Shown here one piece after another: positions 6,342 through 11,483 of a DNA stretch of 11,483 nt. Each line of letters begins with the position of its first letter. Position 1 is the first letter of the stretch. The notes below the pieces were generated by a model. The model saw only the letters and a list, made by a program, of their open reading frames with translations. It searched no databases and had not been told where the DNA came from. Source of the DNA: Arthrobacter sp. GTDB taxonomy: Bacteria > Actinomycetota > Actinomycetes > Actinomycetales > Micrococcaceae. The DNA lies in the NCBI GenBank assembly GCA_025464545.1, contig JAODMA010000139.1, positions 1 to 11,483 on the forward strand. Direction: 5' to 3'. The position numbers and the translations under genes are program-made.

Positions 6342-6608
6342 TCACTGGACGGTCAGCGCGCCGTGCATGGCCGGGTGGAACGCGCAATGGTAGGCGTAGA
6401 CCCCCGGCCGGGTTGGCGCGGTGAACGTGCCCGTACCGCCGCTGCTCTTGACGTCCACGTCGAATGCCCCCTCGTCCGCCGACGCTGTCGCAGCCGGGGG
6501 AGCCGACGACGTCGGGGCCGGGCTTCCGCCAGCGCAGCCGGCCGTCCCGGCCAGGATCAAGGCCAGCGTCGGGGCCAGCAATGCCGCCCTGGCCTTGCCA
6601 ACATTCAT
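6342..6608 (-). CDS. truncated cupredoxin-like lipoprotein lacking the first copper-ligand region
   Basis: An 88-residue exported lipoprotein: hydrophobic signal (AALLAPTLALILAG), lipobox TAGC with Cys25, a Ser/Pro/Ala linker, then only the C-terminal half of a small plastocyanin-like domain. The end FTAPTRPGVYAYHCAFHPAMHG holds the Cys-x2-His-x2-Met copper loop (Cys75, His78, Met81) of this family. Full-length relatives have about 40 further residues between linker and ADEGAFDVDV, including the strand with the first copper histidine (the HTVTA-type motif). Here the linker runs straight into ASADEGAFDVDV, which looks like an in-frame internal deletion. Without that His a normal type-1 copper site cannot form, although His74 and His82 remain. 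The ATG at 6608 is preceded by GGAGG ten bases upstream. It is first gene of an apparent operon with the TMEM175 gene. Protein coding is likely; function is doubtful. Confidence 0.82.
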   Translation of the reverse strand: MNVGKARAALLAPTLALILAGTAGCAGGSPAPTSSAPPAATASADEGAFDVDVKSSGGTGTFTAPTRPGVYAYHCAFHPAMHGALTVQ

Positions 6609-6714
6609 GGGGCACCATCCTCCGCCCGGGGAAGGGAACTGCAGGAGAAGCTACCCCTCAATTCTGCGCCCGACGCAGCTAAAAGGCGCTGGCTACCCGG
6701 GCGGAGACGTCGAA

Positions 6715-6747
6715 AGCTCCGGCACCCAGCGTGCAGGTACCGGAGCT
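6715..6747 (-). terminator. hairpin terminator after the DUF4193 gene
   Basis: AGCTCCGG c ACC and GGT a CCGGAGCT form a 12-bp stem with one mismatch around a 9-base loop. It starts 20 bases past the DUF4193 stop. On the minus strand the stem is followed by TTCG, so the U-tract is poor, as is usual in high-GC Actinobacteria. It separates this gene from the cupredoxin/TMEM175 unit. Confidence 0.65.
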
Positions 6748-6767
6748 CTCGGTGAAGCGTGGTGAGG

Positions 6768-7070
6768 CTAGCTGAGGCAATCAGCGCAGTACAAGTGACC
6801 TGCTTTTTCGCGAGCGAGCTGTGAGCGGTGCCGGACGAGGAAGCAGGAGTAGCAGGTGAACTCGTCTTCCTTCTGCGGGATGACCGTGATGGTCAGTTCC
6901 TCGCCCGAGAGGTCGGCCCCGGGCAGTTCCACGCCCTCGGAGGTATCGGCCTCATCGAGGTCACGGCCTACGCTGCGGGCATCCGGCGCGTTGGCAGAGC
7001 GGAGGGCCTCCAGCGAAGCATTGCGTGATTCAGCGACGTCGGATCGGACTTCGTCATAGTCGGTTGCCAC
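6768..7070 (-). CDS. DUF4193 family zinc-ribbon protein
   Basis: A 100-residue acidic protein of an actinobacterial family of unknown function. The N-terminal half is charged (ATDYDEVRSDV, then DLDEADTSEGVELPGADLSGEEL); the C-terminal half is a zinc ribbon with CYSC (Cys73, Cys76) and CADC (Cys95, Cys98) flanking FLVRHRSQLAREKAGHLY. Four cysteines in two C-x2-C knuckles are expected to bind one zinc ion. The open frame extends upstream to 7226, but the GTG at 7070 is chosen because family members begin with a short (M)ATDYD-type N-terminus, and the extra 52 residues are Arg/Pro-rich and unlike the family. No strong Shine-Dalgarno precedes the GTG. The gene is divergent from the small gene at 7333 and ends in its own terminator. 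Family call is firm; no function is known to me. Confidence 0.9.
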   Translation of the reverse strand: MATDYDEVRSDVAESRNASLEALRSANAPDARSVGRDLDEADTSEGVELPGADLSGEELTITVIPQKEDEFTCYSCFLVRHRSQLAREKAGHLYCADCLS

Positions 7071-7290
7071 CTGGTTGATTCTCGATTCTGTTGTTCCGGG
7101 ATCCCCGGGAATGAAACGTACCGCACCCAGCCGTGTACTCGCTGGGAAAGACGGGAAACGACGCCGTGATATTCGCCTCATCGGCTGGAGGGAAAGGAGC
7201 GCGGCGGGTGCGGCATCTTCCCCCAACCGGCGCTCGTGCGCCGTCGGCTGATCTTCGTCGCGATTTCACGCGGCGTTAATTCCGGGTCCC

Positions 7291-7296
7291 TACGCT
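7291..7296 (+). promoter_or_regulatory. possible -10 box (TACGCT) of the 7333 gene
   Basis: TACGCT fits TANNNT and lies about 37 bases before the ATG, leaving room for the AAGGGAA ribosome site at 7321-7327. No convincing -35. The rest of the 262-base divergent region (7071-7332) shows only an imperfect GC-rich dyad near 7094-7111. Confidence 0.3.
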
Positions 7297-7332
7297 GATG
7301 ATTCGAGCACCATCCGCCAGAAGGGAACCATC

Positions 7333-7596
7333 ATGGCCGAAATTGCCGCAGTGCTGGGCCGGCTCGCTCCAGAGGAACTGGACGGCCTCCGTGCCCTTGG
7401 CCCCCAGGGACACCTGACCCGACCGCTTATCGATGCCTTGGACCGGGCCGCCGGCGGGCCGGGTGCGGGACGGGGGTACGTTCCGAGCGGTAGCGTCAGT
7501 CCCACCGGGGGCCCTTATTTTGTCCTGCGCAGCGACGTCTCCGGCTGGCTCTTCGGAGCTGCAGCCCAGCTGCCGTTGCCCCAGGGTGAGGCCTAG
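7333..7596 (+). CDS. small hypothetical protein, 87 aa
   Basis: Not recognised. It has an ATG with a good AAGGGAA ribosome site five bases upstream and a codon pattern like its neighbours (mostly G/C-ending). The product starts with an amphipathic helical stretch (AEIAAVLGRLAPEELDGLRAL), passes through a Gly/Pro-rich loop (AGGPGAGRGYVPSGS) and ends with a more ordered segment (PYFVLRSDVSGWLFGAAAQ). There is no signal peptide, membrane helix or cysteine. It is divergent from the DUF4193 gene and 111 bases ahead of the dehydrogenase gene, which has its own promoter and operator. A real short gene is likely; function unknown. Confidence 0.62.
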   Translation: MAEIAAVLGRLAPEELDGLRALGPQGHLTRPLIDALDRAAGGPGAGRGYVPSGSVSPTGGPYFVLRSDVSGWLFGAAAQLPLPQGEA

Positions 7597-7633
7597 CAAC
7601 CGGCGTACCGGCGGAGACAGGGCGGGCCGTTCC

Positions 7634-7662
7634 TTGTGTCGGTCGTATGATCGGGATAAGTT
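7634..7662 (+). promoter_or_regulatory. promoter of the dehydrogenase gene
   Basis: TTGTGT (7634-7639), a 17-base spacer and TAAGTT (7657-7662). Transcription would start near 7669, inside the palindrome at 7662-7687. An alternative -10, TATGAT at 7646-7651, is closer to consensus but has no -35 partner; it would place the palindrome just after the start site. Confidence 0.5.
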
Positions 7663-7687
7663 AAATACTCAGCAAGCTTAGTATTTA
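7662..7687 (+). repeat. 26-bp near-perfect palindrome, probable operator of the dehydrogenase gene
   Basis: Arms TAAATACT (7662-7669) and AGTATTTA (7680-7687) are perfect; the centre CAGCAAGCTT adds AGC/GCT, so 11 of 13 base pairs of the dyad match. It is strikingly AT-rich for this genome. It overlaps the predicted -10/start region and ends nine bases before the AAGGAG ribosome site, the usual place for a dimeric repressor of the TetR or MarR kind. No regulator gene adjoins it, so the binder is unknown. As RNA it could also form a hairpin in the leader. Confidence 0.7.
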
Positions 7688-7707
7688 TCGTTTCCGAAGG
7701 AGTTCCG

Positions 7708-8883
7708 ATGAGAGCACTAACGTGGCAGGGCAAGCGGTCGGTACGCGTCGAAAATGTGCCGGATCCCGTGATCCAGGACCCCACGGATGCCATCGTGAAA
7801 ATCACGTCCACGGCGATCTGCGGCTCCGACCTGCACCTGTACGAGGTCCTGGGCCCGTACTTGCAGGCCGGCGACATCCTGGGCCACGAGCCGATGGGGA
7901 TCGTCCAGGAGGTCGGCGCCGACGTGCGGAACCTTAAGCCCGGAGACCGGGTCGTCATTCCGTTCAATATCTCGTGCGGGCACTGCTGGATGTGCAGGCA
8001 GGGGCTACAGTCCCAGTGCGAGACCACGCAGGTGCGCTCGCATAACAGCGGGGCCAGCCTCTTCGGGTTCTCGGAGCTTTACGGCTCGGTCCCCGGCGGC
8101 CAGGCCGAGTATCTCCGGGTTCCGCACGCCGATTACGGGCCCGTCAAGGTCGGGCCGGAGCTCCCGGATGAGCGCTATCTCTACCTGTCGGATATCCTGC
8201 CCACCGCCTGGCAGGGCGTCAACTATGCCGATGTCCCCGCCGGCGGGACCCTTGCCGTCTTCGGTCTCGGCCCGGTGGGTCAGTTCGCCAGCCGGATCGG
8301 CCGCCACCTCGGGCAGCGGGTGATCGCCGTCGAGCCGGTCCCGGAGCGCCGACAGATGGCGGAGCGGCACGGCATCGAAACACTCGACTTCACCAAAGAC
8401 ATCGGTGACCAGCTGCGCGACTTGACCGACGGGCGCGGGCCCGACGCCGTCGTCGACGCCGTCGGGATGGAAGCGCACAACTCTCCGGTCGGTGCTTTCG
8501 CCCAGCATGCGGTGGGACTTCTGCCCGACGCCGTCGCCAAGAAGGCCATGGAGACGGCGGGCGTGGACCGGATGACGGTGCTTCATGCCGCCATAGACTC
8601 CGTCCGGCGCGGTGGAACGGTGTCCCTGAGCGGCGTTTACGGCGGCACCGCCAGCCCGATGCCGTTGCTGACGATGTTCGACAAGCAGTTGCAGTTCAGG
8701 ATGGGCCAGTGCAACGTCCGCCGCTGGACCGACGAGCTGCTCCCGATCGTCGAGGACGCCGCTGACCCGCTAGGCGTGATGGACCTGAAGACGCACGAAG
8801 TGTCCCTCGACGGCGCCGCCGCGGCCTATGAGTTGTTCCAGAAGAAGGAAGACGGCTGCATCAAGGTCGTCCTCAAGCCCTAG
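7708..8883 (+). CDS. zinc-dependent alcohol dehydrogenase, formaldehyde-dehydrogenase-like
   Basis: A 391-residue medium-chain dehydrogenase/reductase. Catalytic zinc ligands are seen in TAICGSD (Cys38) and LGHEPMG (His60, Glu61); the structural zinc site is CGHCWMCRQGLQSQC (Cys90, 93, 96, 104). The Rossmann dinucleotide loop is GLGPVG (186-191), and Glu209 at the end of the next strand points to NAD rather than NADP. The long insert (HNSPVGAFAQHAVGLLPDAVAKK) before the last strands is typical of the glutathione-independent formaldehyde dehydrogenase-like subgroup common in Actinobacteria. It oxidises an alcohol or aldehyde adduct in the cytoplasm; the natural substrate is not shown by sequence. 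The ATG has a near-ideal AAGGAG five bases upstream. Expression is probably controlled at the palindrome just upstream, and a strong hairpin terminates it. Single-gene unit. Confidence 0.92.
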   Translation: MRALTWQGKRSVRVENVPDPVIQDPTDAIVKITSTAICGSDLHLYEVLGPYLQAGDILGHEPMGIVQEVGADVRNLKPGDRVVIPFNISCGHCWMCRQGLQSQCETTQVRSHNSGASLFGFSELYGSVPGGQAEYLRVPHADYGPVKVGPELPDERYLYLSDILPTAWQGVNYADVPAGGTLAVFGLGPVGQFASRIGRHLGQRVIAVEPVPERRQMAERHGIETLDFTKDIGDQLRDLTDGRGPDAVVDAVGMEAHNSPVGAFAQHAVGLLPDAVAKKAMETAGVDRMTVLHAAIDSVRRGGTVSLSGVYGGTASPMPLLTMFDKQLQFRMGQCNVRRWTDELLPIVEDAADPLGVMDLKTHEVSLDGAAAAYELFQKKEDGCIKVVLKP

Positions 8884-8894
8884 GTTCTGACGTA

Positions 8895-8925
8895 GGGCCC
8901 GGTTCCCGCCGGCGGGGCCGGGCCC
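8895..8925 (+). terminator. strong GC hairpin terminator after the dehydrogenase gene
   Basis: GGGCCCGG (8895-8902) and CCGGGCCC (8918-8925) form a perfect 8-bp stem, 11 bases past the stop; the loop contains the further self-complementary CCCGCC/GGCGGG. No U-tract follows, which is normal for high-GC Actinobacteria. Confidence 0.7.
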
Positions 8926-8930
8926 ACGAC

Positions 8931-8940
8931 GGGAATTCCC
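8931..8940 (+). repeat. 10-bp perfect palindrome GGGAATTCCC upstream of the response regulator
   Basis: It lies between the dehydrogenase terminator and the response-regulator promoter region, adjoining the expected -35 position of a -10 at 8964. It could be a regulator site; it is short enough to be chance. Confidence 0.3.
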
Positions 8941-8963
8941 GTGAGTGTTGCGGTCAATGGGCC

Positions 8964-8969
8964 TATGCT
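8964..8969 (+). promoter_or_regulatory. possible -10 box (TATGCT) of the response regulator gene
   Basis: TATGCT fits TANNNT and lies 44 bases before the TTG start, leaving a short leader with the GAGGAG ribosome site. The -35 position (about 8941-8946, GTGAGT) is poor. Confidence 0.35.
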
Positions 8970-9000
8970 GGGTGCACGGACGCCATGCTGTCTCCGGGGA

Positions 9001-9006
9001 GAGGAG
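9001..9006 (+). promoter_or_regulatory. ribosome binding site fixing the TTG start of the response regulator
   Basis: GAGGAG lies seven bases before TTG at 9014. The open frame runs further upstream to 8945, but no other in-frame start has such a site, and receiver-domain homology begins right at the TTG. Confidence 0.7.
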
Positions 9007-9013
9007 TCCGGCC

Positions 9014-9724
9014 TTGAGGATCCTGTTGGTCGAGGATGAAAAGGTCCTGGCCGATACCGTGCGCCGGGGTCTGGTGAATGAGGGATTCGTAGTCGACGTG
9101 ACCCACGACGGCGTCAGCGGGCTCTCGGCGGCGACGGAGTACGCCTACGATGTGATCCTGCTGGATCTGATGCTGCCGCTCAAGAATGGCTATGACGTCC
9201 TCCGCGAACTGCGTCAACGCCGGATCTGGACCCCGGTGCTGATGCTGACGGCGAAGGACGGTGAGTACGACCAAACGGATGCCTTCGATCTCGGAGCCGA
9301 TGACTACCTGACGAAACCGTTTAGTTTCCTCGTCCTGGTAGCGCGGATCCGAGCCCTGATCCGCAGGGGAGCACCGGAGCGGCCCGTTGTCCTGACGCTC
9401 GGAACCCTGACGCTGGACCCGGTCAACCACCTTGTCCGACGGGGCGAAACGCCGATCAGCCTCACGGCACGGGAGTACGGGCTCCTGCAGTATCTGATGC
9501 GCCGTCACGACCAGATCCTGTCCAAGGCAGACATTCTGGACAACGTCTGGGATTCAGCCTTCGAGGGCGGCGACAACGTTGTGGAGGTTTACATCGGATA
9601 CCTGCGGCGAAAGATCGACGCTCCCTTCGGCGTCCAGACGCTGGCCACCGTTCGCGGCGTGGGGTACCTGCTCAGCGCCGACCGGATTCCTAAGCCCGCG
9701 GCCGCACCACGGCCACGTGCCTGA
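9014..9724 (+). CDS. OmpR/PhoB-family response regulator
   Basis: A 236-residue two-domain transcription factor. Receiver domain 1-120: strand RILLVEDEK with acidic Asp8, phospho-acceptor Asp51 in VILLDLMLP, switch Thr79 and Lys101 in YLTKPF, all intact. DNA-binding winged helix about 128-222: LTAREYGLLQYLMRRHDQILSKADI, then the recognition-helix segment NVVEVYIGYLRRKI and the wing TVRGVGYLL. It resembles actinobacterial CutR-type regulators, which as phosphorylated dimers bind tandem direct repeats; a candidate repeat lies at 11245-11260. The start is TTG, set by GAGGAG upstream. The C-terminal tail (PKPAAAPRPRA) is encoded in a 35-base overlap with the kinase gene on the other strand. The kinase is the likely partner by proximity, but the two are not in one operon. 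Confidence 0.93.
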   Translation: MRILLVEDEKVLADTVRRGLVNEGFVVDVTHDGVSGLSAATEYAYDVILLDLMLPLKNGYDVLRELRQRRIWTPVLMLTAKDGEYDQTDAFDLGADDYLTKPFSFLVLVARIRALIRRGAPERPVVLTLGTLTLDPVNHLVRRGETPISLTAREYGLLQYLMRRHDQILSKADILDNVWDSAFEGGDNVVEVYIGYLRRKIDAPFGVQTLATVRGVGYLLSADRIPKPAAAPRPRA

Positions 9725-11153
9725 CGGGCGCCTGGGCTGAGGGTTCCGCAAGCGGGAAGATCATTTCAAACCGGCATTCACCGGCGGGCGTTTCCGTGGC
9801 ACGAATGGAACCGTGGTGTGCCGCCATGATGCCTGCGGCGATGGCCAGGCCAAGACCGCTGCCCCCGCCTTCCCGGGAACGACTTTCGTCGAGCCGCACA
9901 AAACGCTCGAACACCCGTTCCCGGTCCGCTTCCGGCACCGGGGCGCCGTCATCGTCGACGGCGACGACAGCCCCGTCGCCGGACGCGTGCAGACTGATCC
10001 GGATCCGGGACAGGGCATGCCGCTCTGCGTTGTCCAGGACGTTCCGCAACACCTGCGCCAGGCGGCGGGCATCGCCCTTGATCCGGATCGGGGTGAGATC
10101 GGCGGTCACCTTGTGCTTGCTGATCGTGCGCAGCCGGCGGACTTCCTGATCCACTACATCGTCCAAATCCACATCGGCGTCCTCCTGGGTAAGGCCGCCG
10201 TCGTTCGTACGGGCCAGAGTCAGCAGATCGTCCACGAGGTAGCGCATCCGGGCCGTTTCACCGGCCAGATCATCCTTCAACTGAACCCACATCGCCCCCG
10301 AAGGGTCCGTGGCCGCGATCTCTACGCCGGCACTCAGGGTAGCCAGCGGGCTGCGCAGCTCGTGGCTGGCGTCGGAGACAAACCGGCGCTGCTCCCGGTC
10401 CGAGGCCTCCAGGCGCTCAAGCATGGTGTTCATCGTCAGCGCGAGGGCCTCCAGCTCGTCCTTCGTAGGCGGCACGTCGACCCGCCCGTCCAGGCGTTGG
10501 GCGTTGATCCGTGCCACCTGGCCGCGGATCTTTTCCACTTGCCGGAGGGACCGGCCCACCAGGAGCCAGACCGAAACGGCCACGACAGCCAAGAGGAGTG
10601 GTGCCGCCCCCAACATGAGCCAGGCCACGGTGGAGACGGTATCCGCCTGGAGCTGTACTGAGGACGCGACGACGACAACCACGTGCTCGCTGCCCACCAG
10701 CGCTCCCGTCACGACGACGTGGAAGCCGTGGTCGTTGCCGATGTTCGGCAGGCTGGAGACACGCTGGACTAGAGTGAACCCGGGTTCCGGGCGCAGTCCG
10801 GACAATGGTTGACCGAACGCCCTGGGCTCGGATCCGGCAATGACGGTGCCGGCCGCGTCGATGAGCTGCACGTACTGGCCGGCGTGTCCGGTGGCCGTAA
10901 CGTATTCGACCGCGTCCTCCATGTCCTGGTCCACCATCAGCTGGGCGATGACGTCCTCCGTCTTCTGCCGTGCGGCGGACTCCGTCGAGGCCGTCAGGGT
11001 CGTCTCCAGCAATGACAGCAGAACCAGCCCGCCCGCCAGCAGTGCCATGGCAACCACAGTGACGGCGGCCGCAGTGGAGCGCTTGCGCACTCCCCAGCGG
11101 GACCGGCGACGGCGGGAGCGGCCGGCCCTGGGATCGGACGGGACCTGTTGCAT
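9690..11153 (-). CDS. sensor histidine kinase (HAMP, HisKA, HATPase)
   Basis: A kinase of about 487 residues with a basic cytoplasmic N-terminus, membrane helix 1 at about 27-50, an extracytoplasmic sensor of about 120 residues (VEYVTATGHAGQYVQLIDA, then RVSSLPNIGNDHGFHVVVTG), helix 2 at about 175-199, a HAMP linker (to about 251) and the dimerisation/phosphoacceptor helix FVSDASHELRSPLATL with His264. The ATP-binding domain shows the N box RNVLDNAERHA, a G1 box AVDDDGAP that departs slightly from the usual D-x-G-x-G, FERFVRLDESRSREGGGSGLGLAIAAGIMAAHHG and a final FEMIFPL strand. The architecture is that of actinobacterial CutS-like kinases; the signal is unknown. The frame is open to 11192, but ATG 11153 with a modest TTGGAAC ahead is preferred over a TTG lacking any ribosome site. 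It is transcribed toward, and overlaps, the response regulator gene. Confidence 0.92.
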   Translation of the reverse strand: MQQVPSDPRAGRSRRRRSRWGVRKRSTAAAVTVVAMALLAGGLVLLSLLETTLTASTESAARQKTEDVIAQLMVDQDMEDAVEYVTATGHAGQYVQLIDAAGTVIAGSEPRAFGQPLSGLRPEPGFTLVQRVSSLPNIGNDHGFHVVVTGALVGSEHVVVVVASSVQLQADTVSTVAWLMLGAAPLLLAVVAVSVWLLVGRSLRQVEKIRGQVARINAQRLDGRVDVPPTKDELEALALTMNTMLERLEASDREQRRFVSDASHELRSPLATLSAGVEIAATDPSGAMWVQLKDDLAGETARMRYLVDDLLTLARTNDGGLTQEDADVDLDDVVDQEVRRLRTISKHKVTADLTPIRIKGDARRLAQVLRNVLDNAERHALSRIRISLHASGDGAVVAVDDDGAPVPEADRERVFERFVRLDESRSREGGGSGLGLAIAAGIMAAHHGSIRATETPAGECRFEMIFPLAEPSAQAPVRHVAVVRPRA

Positions 11154-11244
11154 GTTCCAAGAATGGGCCAACCGCGCTTGCGCGACAACCAAAGACCGAT
11201 TTTTTCTGCCGCCCGGCGGGAGCGTCCCCGCAGGGCTTCGGCTT

Positions 11245-11260
11245 CTCAGCGTCCTCTCAG
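11245..11260 (+). promoter_or_regulatory. direct repeat CTCAG-N6-CTCAG, candidate OmpR-family regulator box
   Basis: CTCAG at 11245-11249 and 11256-11260 repeat with an 11-bp period, placing both on one face of the helix; flanks extend the similarity (TCTCAGC and TCTCAGG). Tandem repeats with this period are the usual target of OmpR/PhoB dimers, and actinobacterial MprA-type boxes look alike. It lies about 92 bases upstream of the kinase ATG. Confidence 0.5.
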
Positions 11261-11327
11261 GTGCTTTGCGGGACAGTGAGTACAGGACGAAACATCTAAC
11301 AGGCTAAGGACAGGTTCCCGAACCAGC

Positions 11328-11350
11328 GCCCGCGGCCGCGGGCCGCGGGC
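11328..11350. repeat. all-GC inverted repeat, 9-bp arms
   Basis: GCCCGCGGC and GCCGCGGGC flank a 5-base loop; the first 16 bases are also a palindrome on their own. A smaller dyad GGTTC-CC-GAACC lies at 11313-11324. These may be part of a terminator region or regulator sites upstream of the kinase. Confidence 0.45.
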
Positions 11351-11360
11351 CCCGACAGAC

Positions 11361-11400
11361 GACCGGCCGCGCGCTCTCCTCAACCAGTGCGTGGCCGGTC
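11361..11400 (-). terminator. hairpin, probable terminator of the minus-strand gene entering from the right
   Basis: GACCGGCC and GGCCGGTC are perfect 8-bp arms; with G-U pairs the stem extends to about 15 bp, leaving a 10-base loop. It starts 18 bases past the TGA of the partial minus-strand frame, the position expected of a terminator. No U-tract. If instead transcribed on the plus strand, its loop carries CUCCUC. Confidence 0.45.
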
Positions 11401-11418
11401 ACCCTGTGCCGGAGATGT

Positions 11419-11483
11419 TCATGGAAAGAGAAGGTCCGCTGTCTCCGGCAACGCCGATTCCAGCTGTCCCCGGTAGAGGCCAA
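11419..11483 (-). CDS. possible 3' end of an unidentified minus-strand gene
   Basis: A minus-strand frame open from the window edge ends at TGA, giving ...GLYRGQLESALPETADLLFP. Twenty residues are too few to identify. It is favoured as coding because its positional G+C is lowest at codon position 2 and high at positions 1 and 3, as in the other genes here, and because a hairpin follows the stop. If real, it is the gene upstream of, and co-directional with, the sensor kinase. Confidence 0.42.
   Translation of the reverse strand, partial: GLYRGQLESALPETADLLFP

Noticed and set aside
6328..6618. 96-aa minus-strand frame starting two bases before the GGAGG used by the cupredoxin gene is cleared
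   Set aside because: Its ATG directly abuts GGAGG with no spacing, and its product is a shadow of the cupredoxin gene in another frame.
7071..7226. 52-residue N-terminal extension of the DUF4193 frame
   Set aside because: The extension is unlike the family, and the GTG at 7070 gives the typical length of about 100 residues and the ATDYD-type start.
9813..10661. 282-aa plus-strand open frame
   Set aside because: It is the antisense shadow of the histidine kinase gene, whose domains are complete.
11173..11206. CGCG-CTTG-CGCG hairpin followed by a TTTTTT run, as a plus-strand terminator
   Set aside because: The stem is only 4-5 bp and the T-run is about 14 bases beyond it; no plus-strand gene ends here, and it lies in the kinase leader.
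11421..11483. Plus-strand partial gene starting ATG at 11421 with GGAG six bases upstream
   Set aside because: Start signals are good, but only about 43% of its codons end in G/C, two are rare AGA codons, and the positional G+C fits a minus-strand frame better. Kept only as an alternative in the findings.

Overview
The window reads as high-GC actinobacterial chromosome, most likely from the Arthrobacter/Pseudarthrobacter group (Micrococcaceae). The reasons are strong G/C third-codon bias, a DUF4193 zinc-ribbon protein, a stand-alone LigD-type polymerase domain, a UfaA1/BfaB-like cyclopropane-fatty-acid synthase, and TANNNT -10 boxes, two of which sit exactly where leaderless transcripts would need them. 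No tRNA, rRNA, CRISPR array, insertion sequence or phage gene was seen. The genus is an inference from gene content, not a measured identity.

Layout. 1-453: 3' end of a 2-oxoglutarate/Fe(II) oxygenase. 454-804: mostly non-coding, but holds a probable 43-aa minus-strand small protein. 805-1827: LigD polymerase/primase domain, apparently leaderless. 1976-3076: secreted lipoprotein phosphoesterase (acid phosphatase family). 3257-4540: cyclopropane-fatty-acid synthase, convergent with a KANL3/Tex30-type alpha/beta hydrolase (4537-5202, minus) and sharing a CTAG stop with it. 5256-5282: possible leaderless 8-codon ORF ahead of a small GNAT-type protein (5338-5685). 5705-6608 (minus): a truncated cupredoxin lipoprotein followed by a TMEM175-type channel. 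6768-7070 (minus): DUF4193 protein with its own hairpin terminator. 7333-7596: small unrecognised protein. 7708-8883: zinc alcohol/formaldehyde-type dehydrogenase behind a 26-bp AT-rich palindrome. 9014-9724: OmpR-type response regulator, convergent and overlapping with a sensor histidine kinase (9690-11153, minus). 11154-11483: palindrome-rich region with an OmpR-type direct repeat and, probably, the 3' end of another minus-strand gene.

Functionally this looks like ordinary accessory/housekeeping chromosome made of short units (DNA repair, phosphate scavenging, membrane lipid modification, ion channel, dehydrogenase, two-component system), not one dedicated pathway. I did not find a clear new multi-gene system. 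The most unusual signals are the cupredoxin that has lost the segment carrying its first copper histidine, the near-perfect palindrome over the dehydrogenase promoter, the pair of identical leaderless-promoter/start contexts, the tail-to-tail overlapping two-component pair, and the direct repeat plus hairpins upstream of the kinase.
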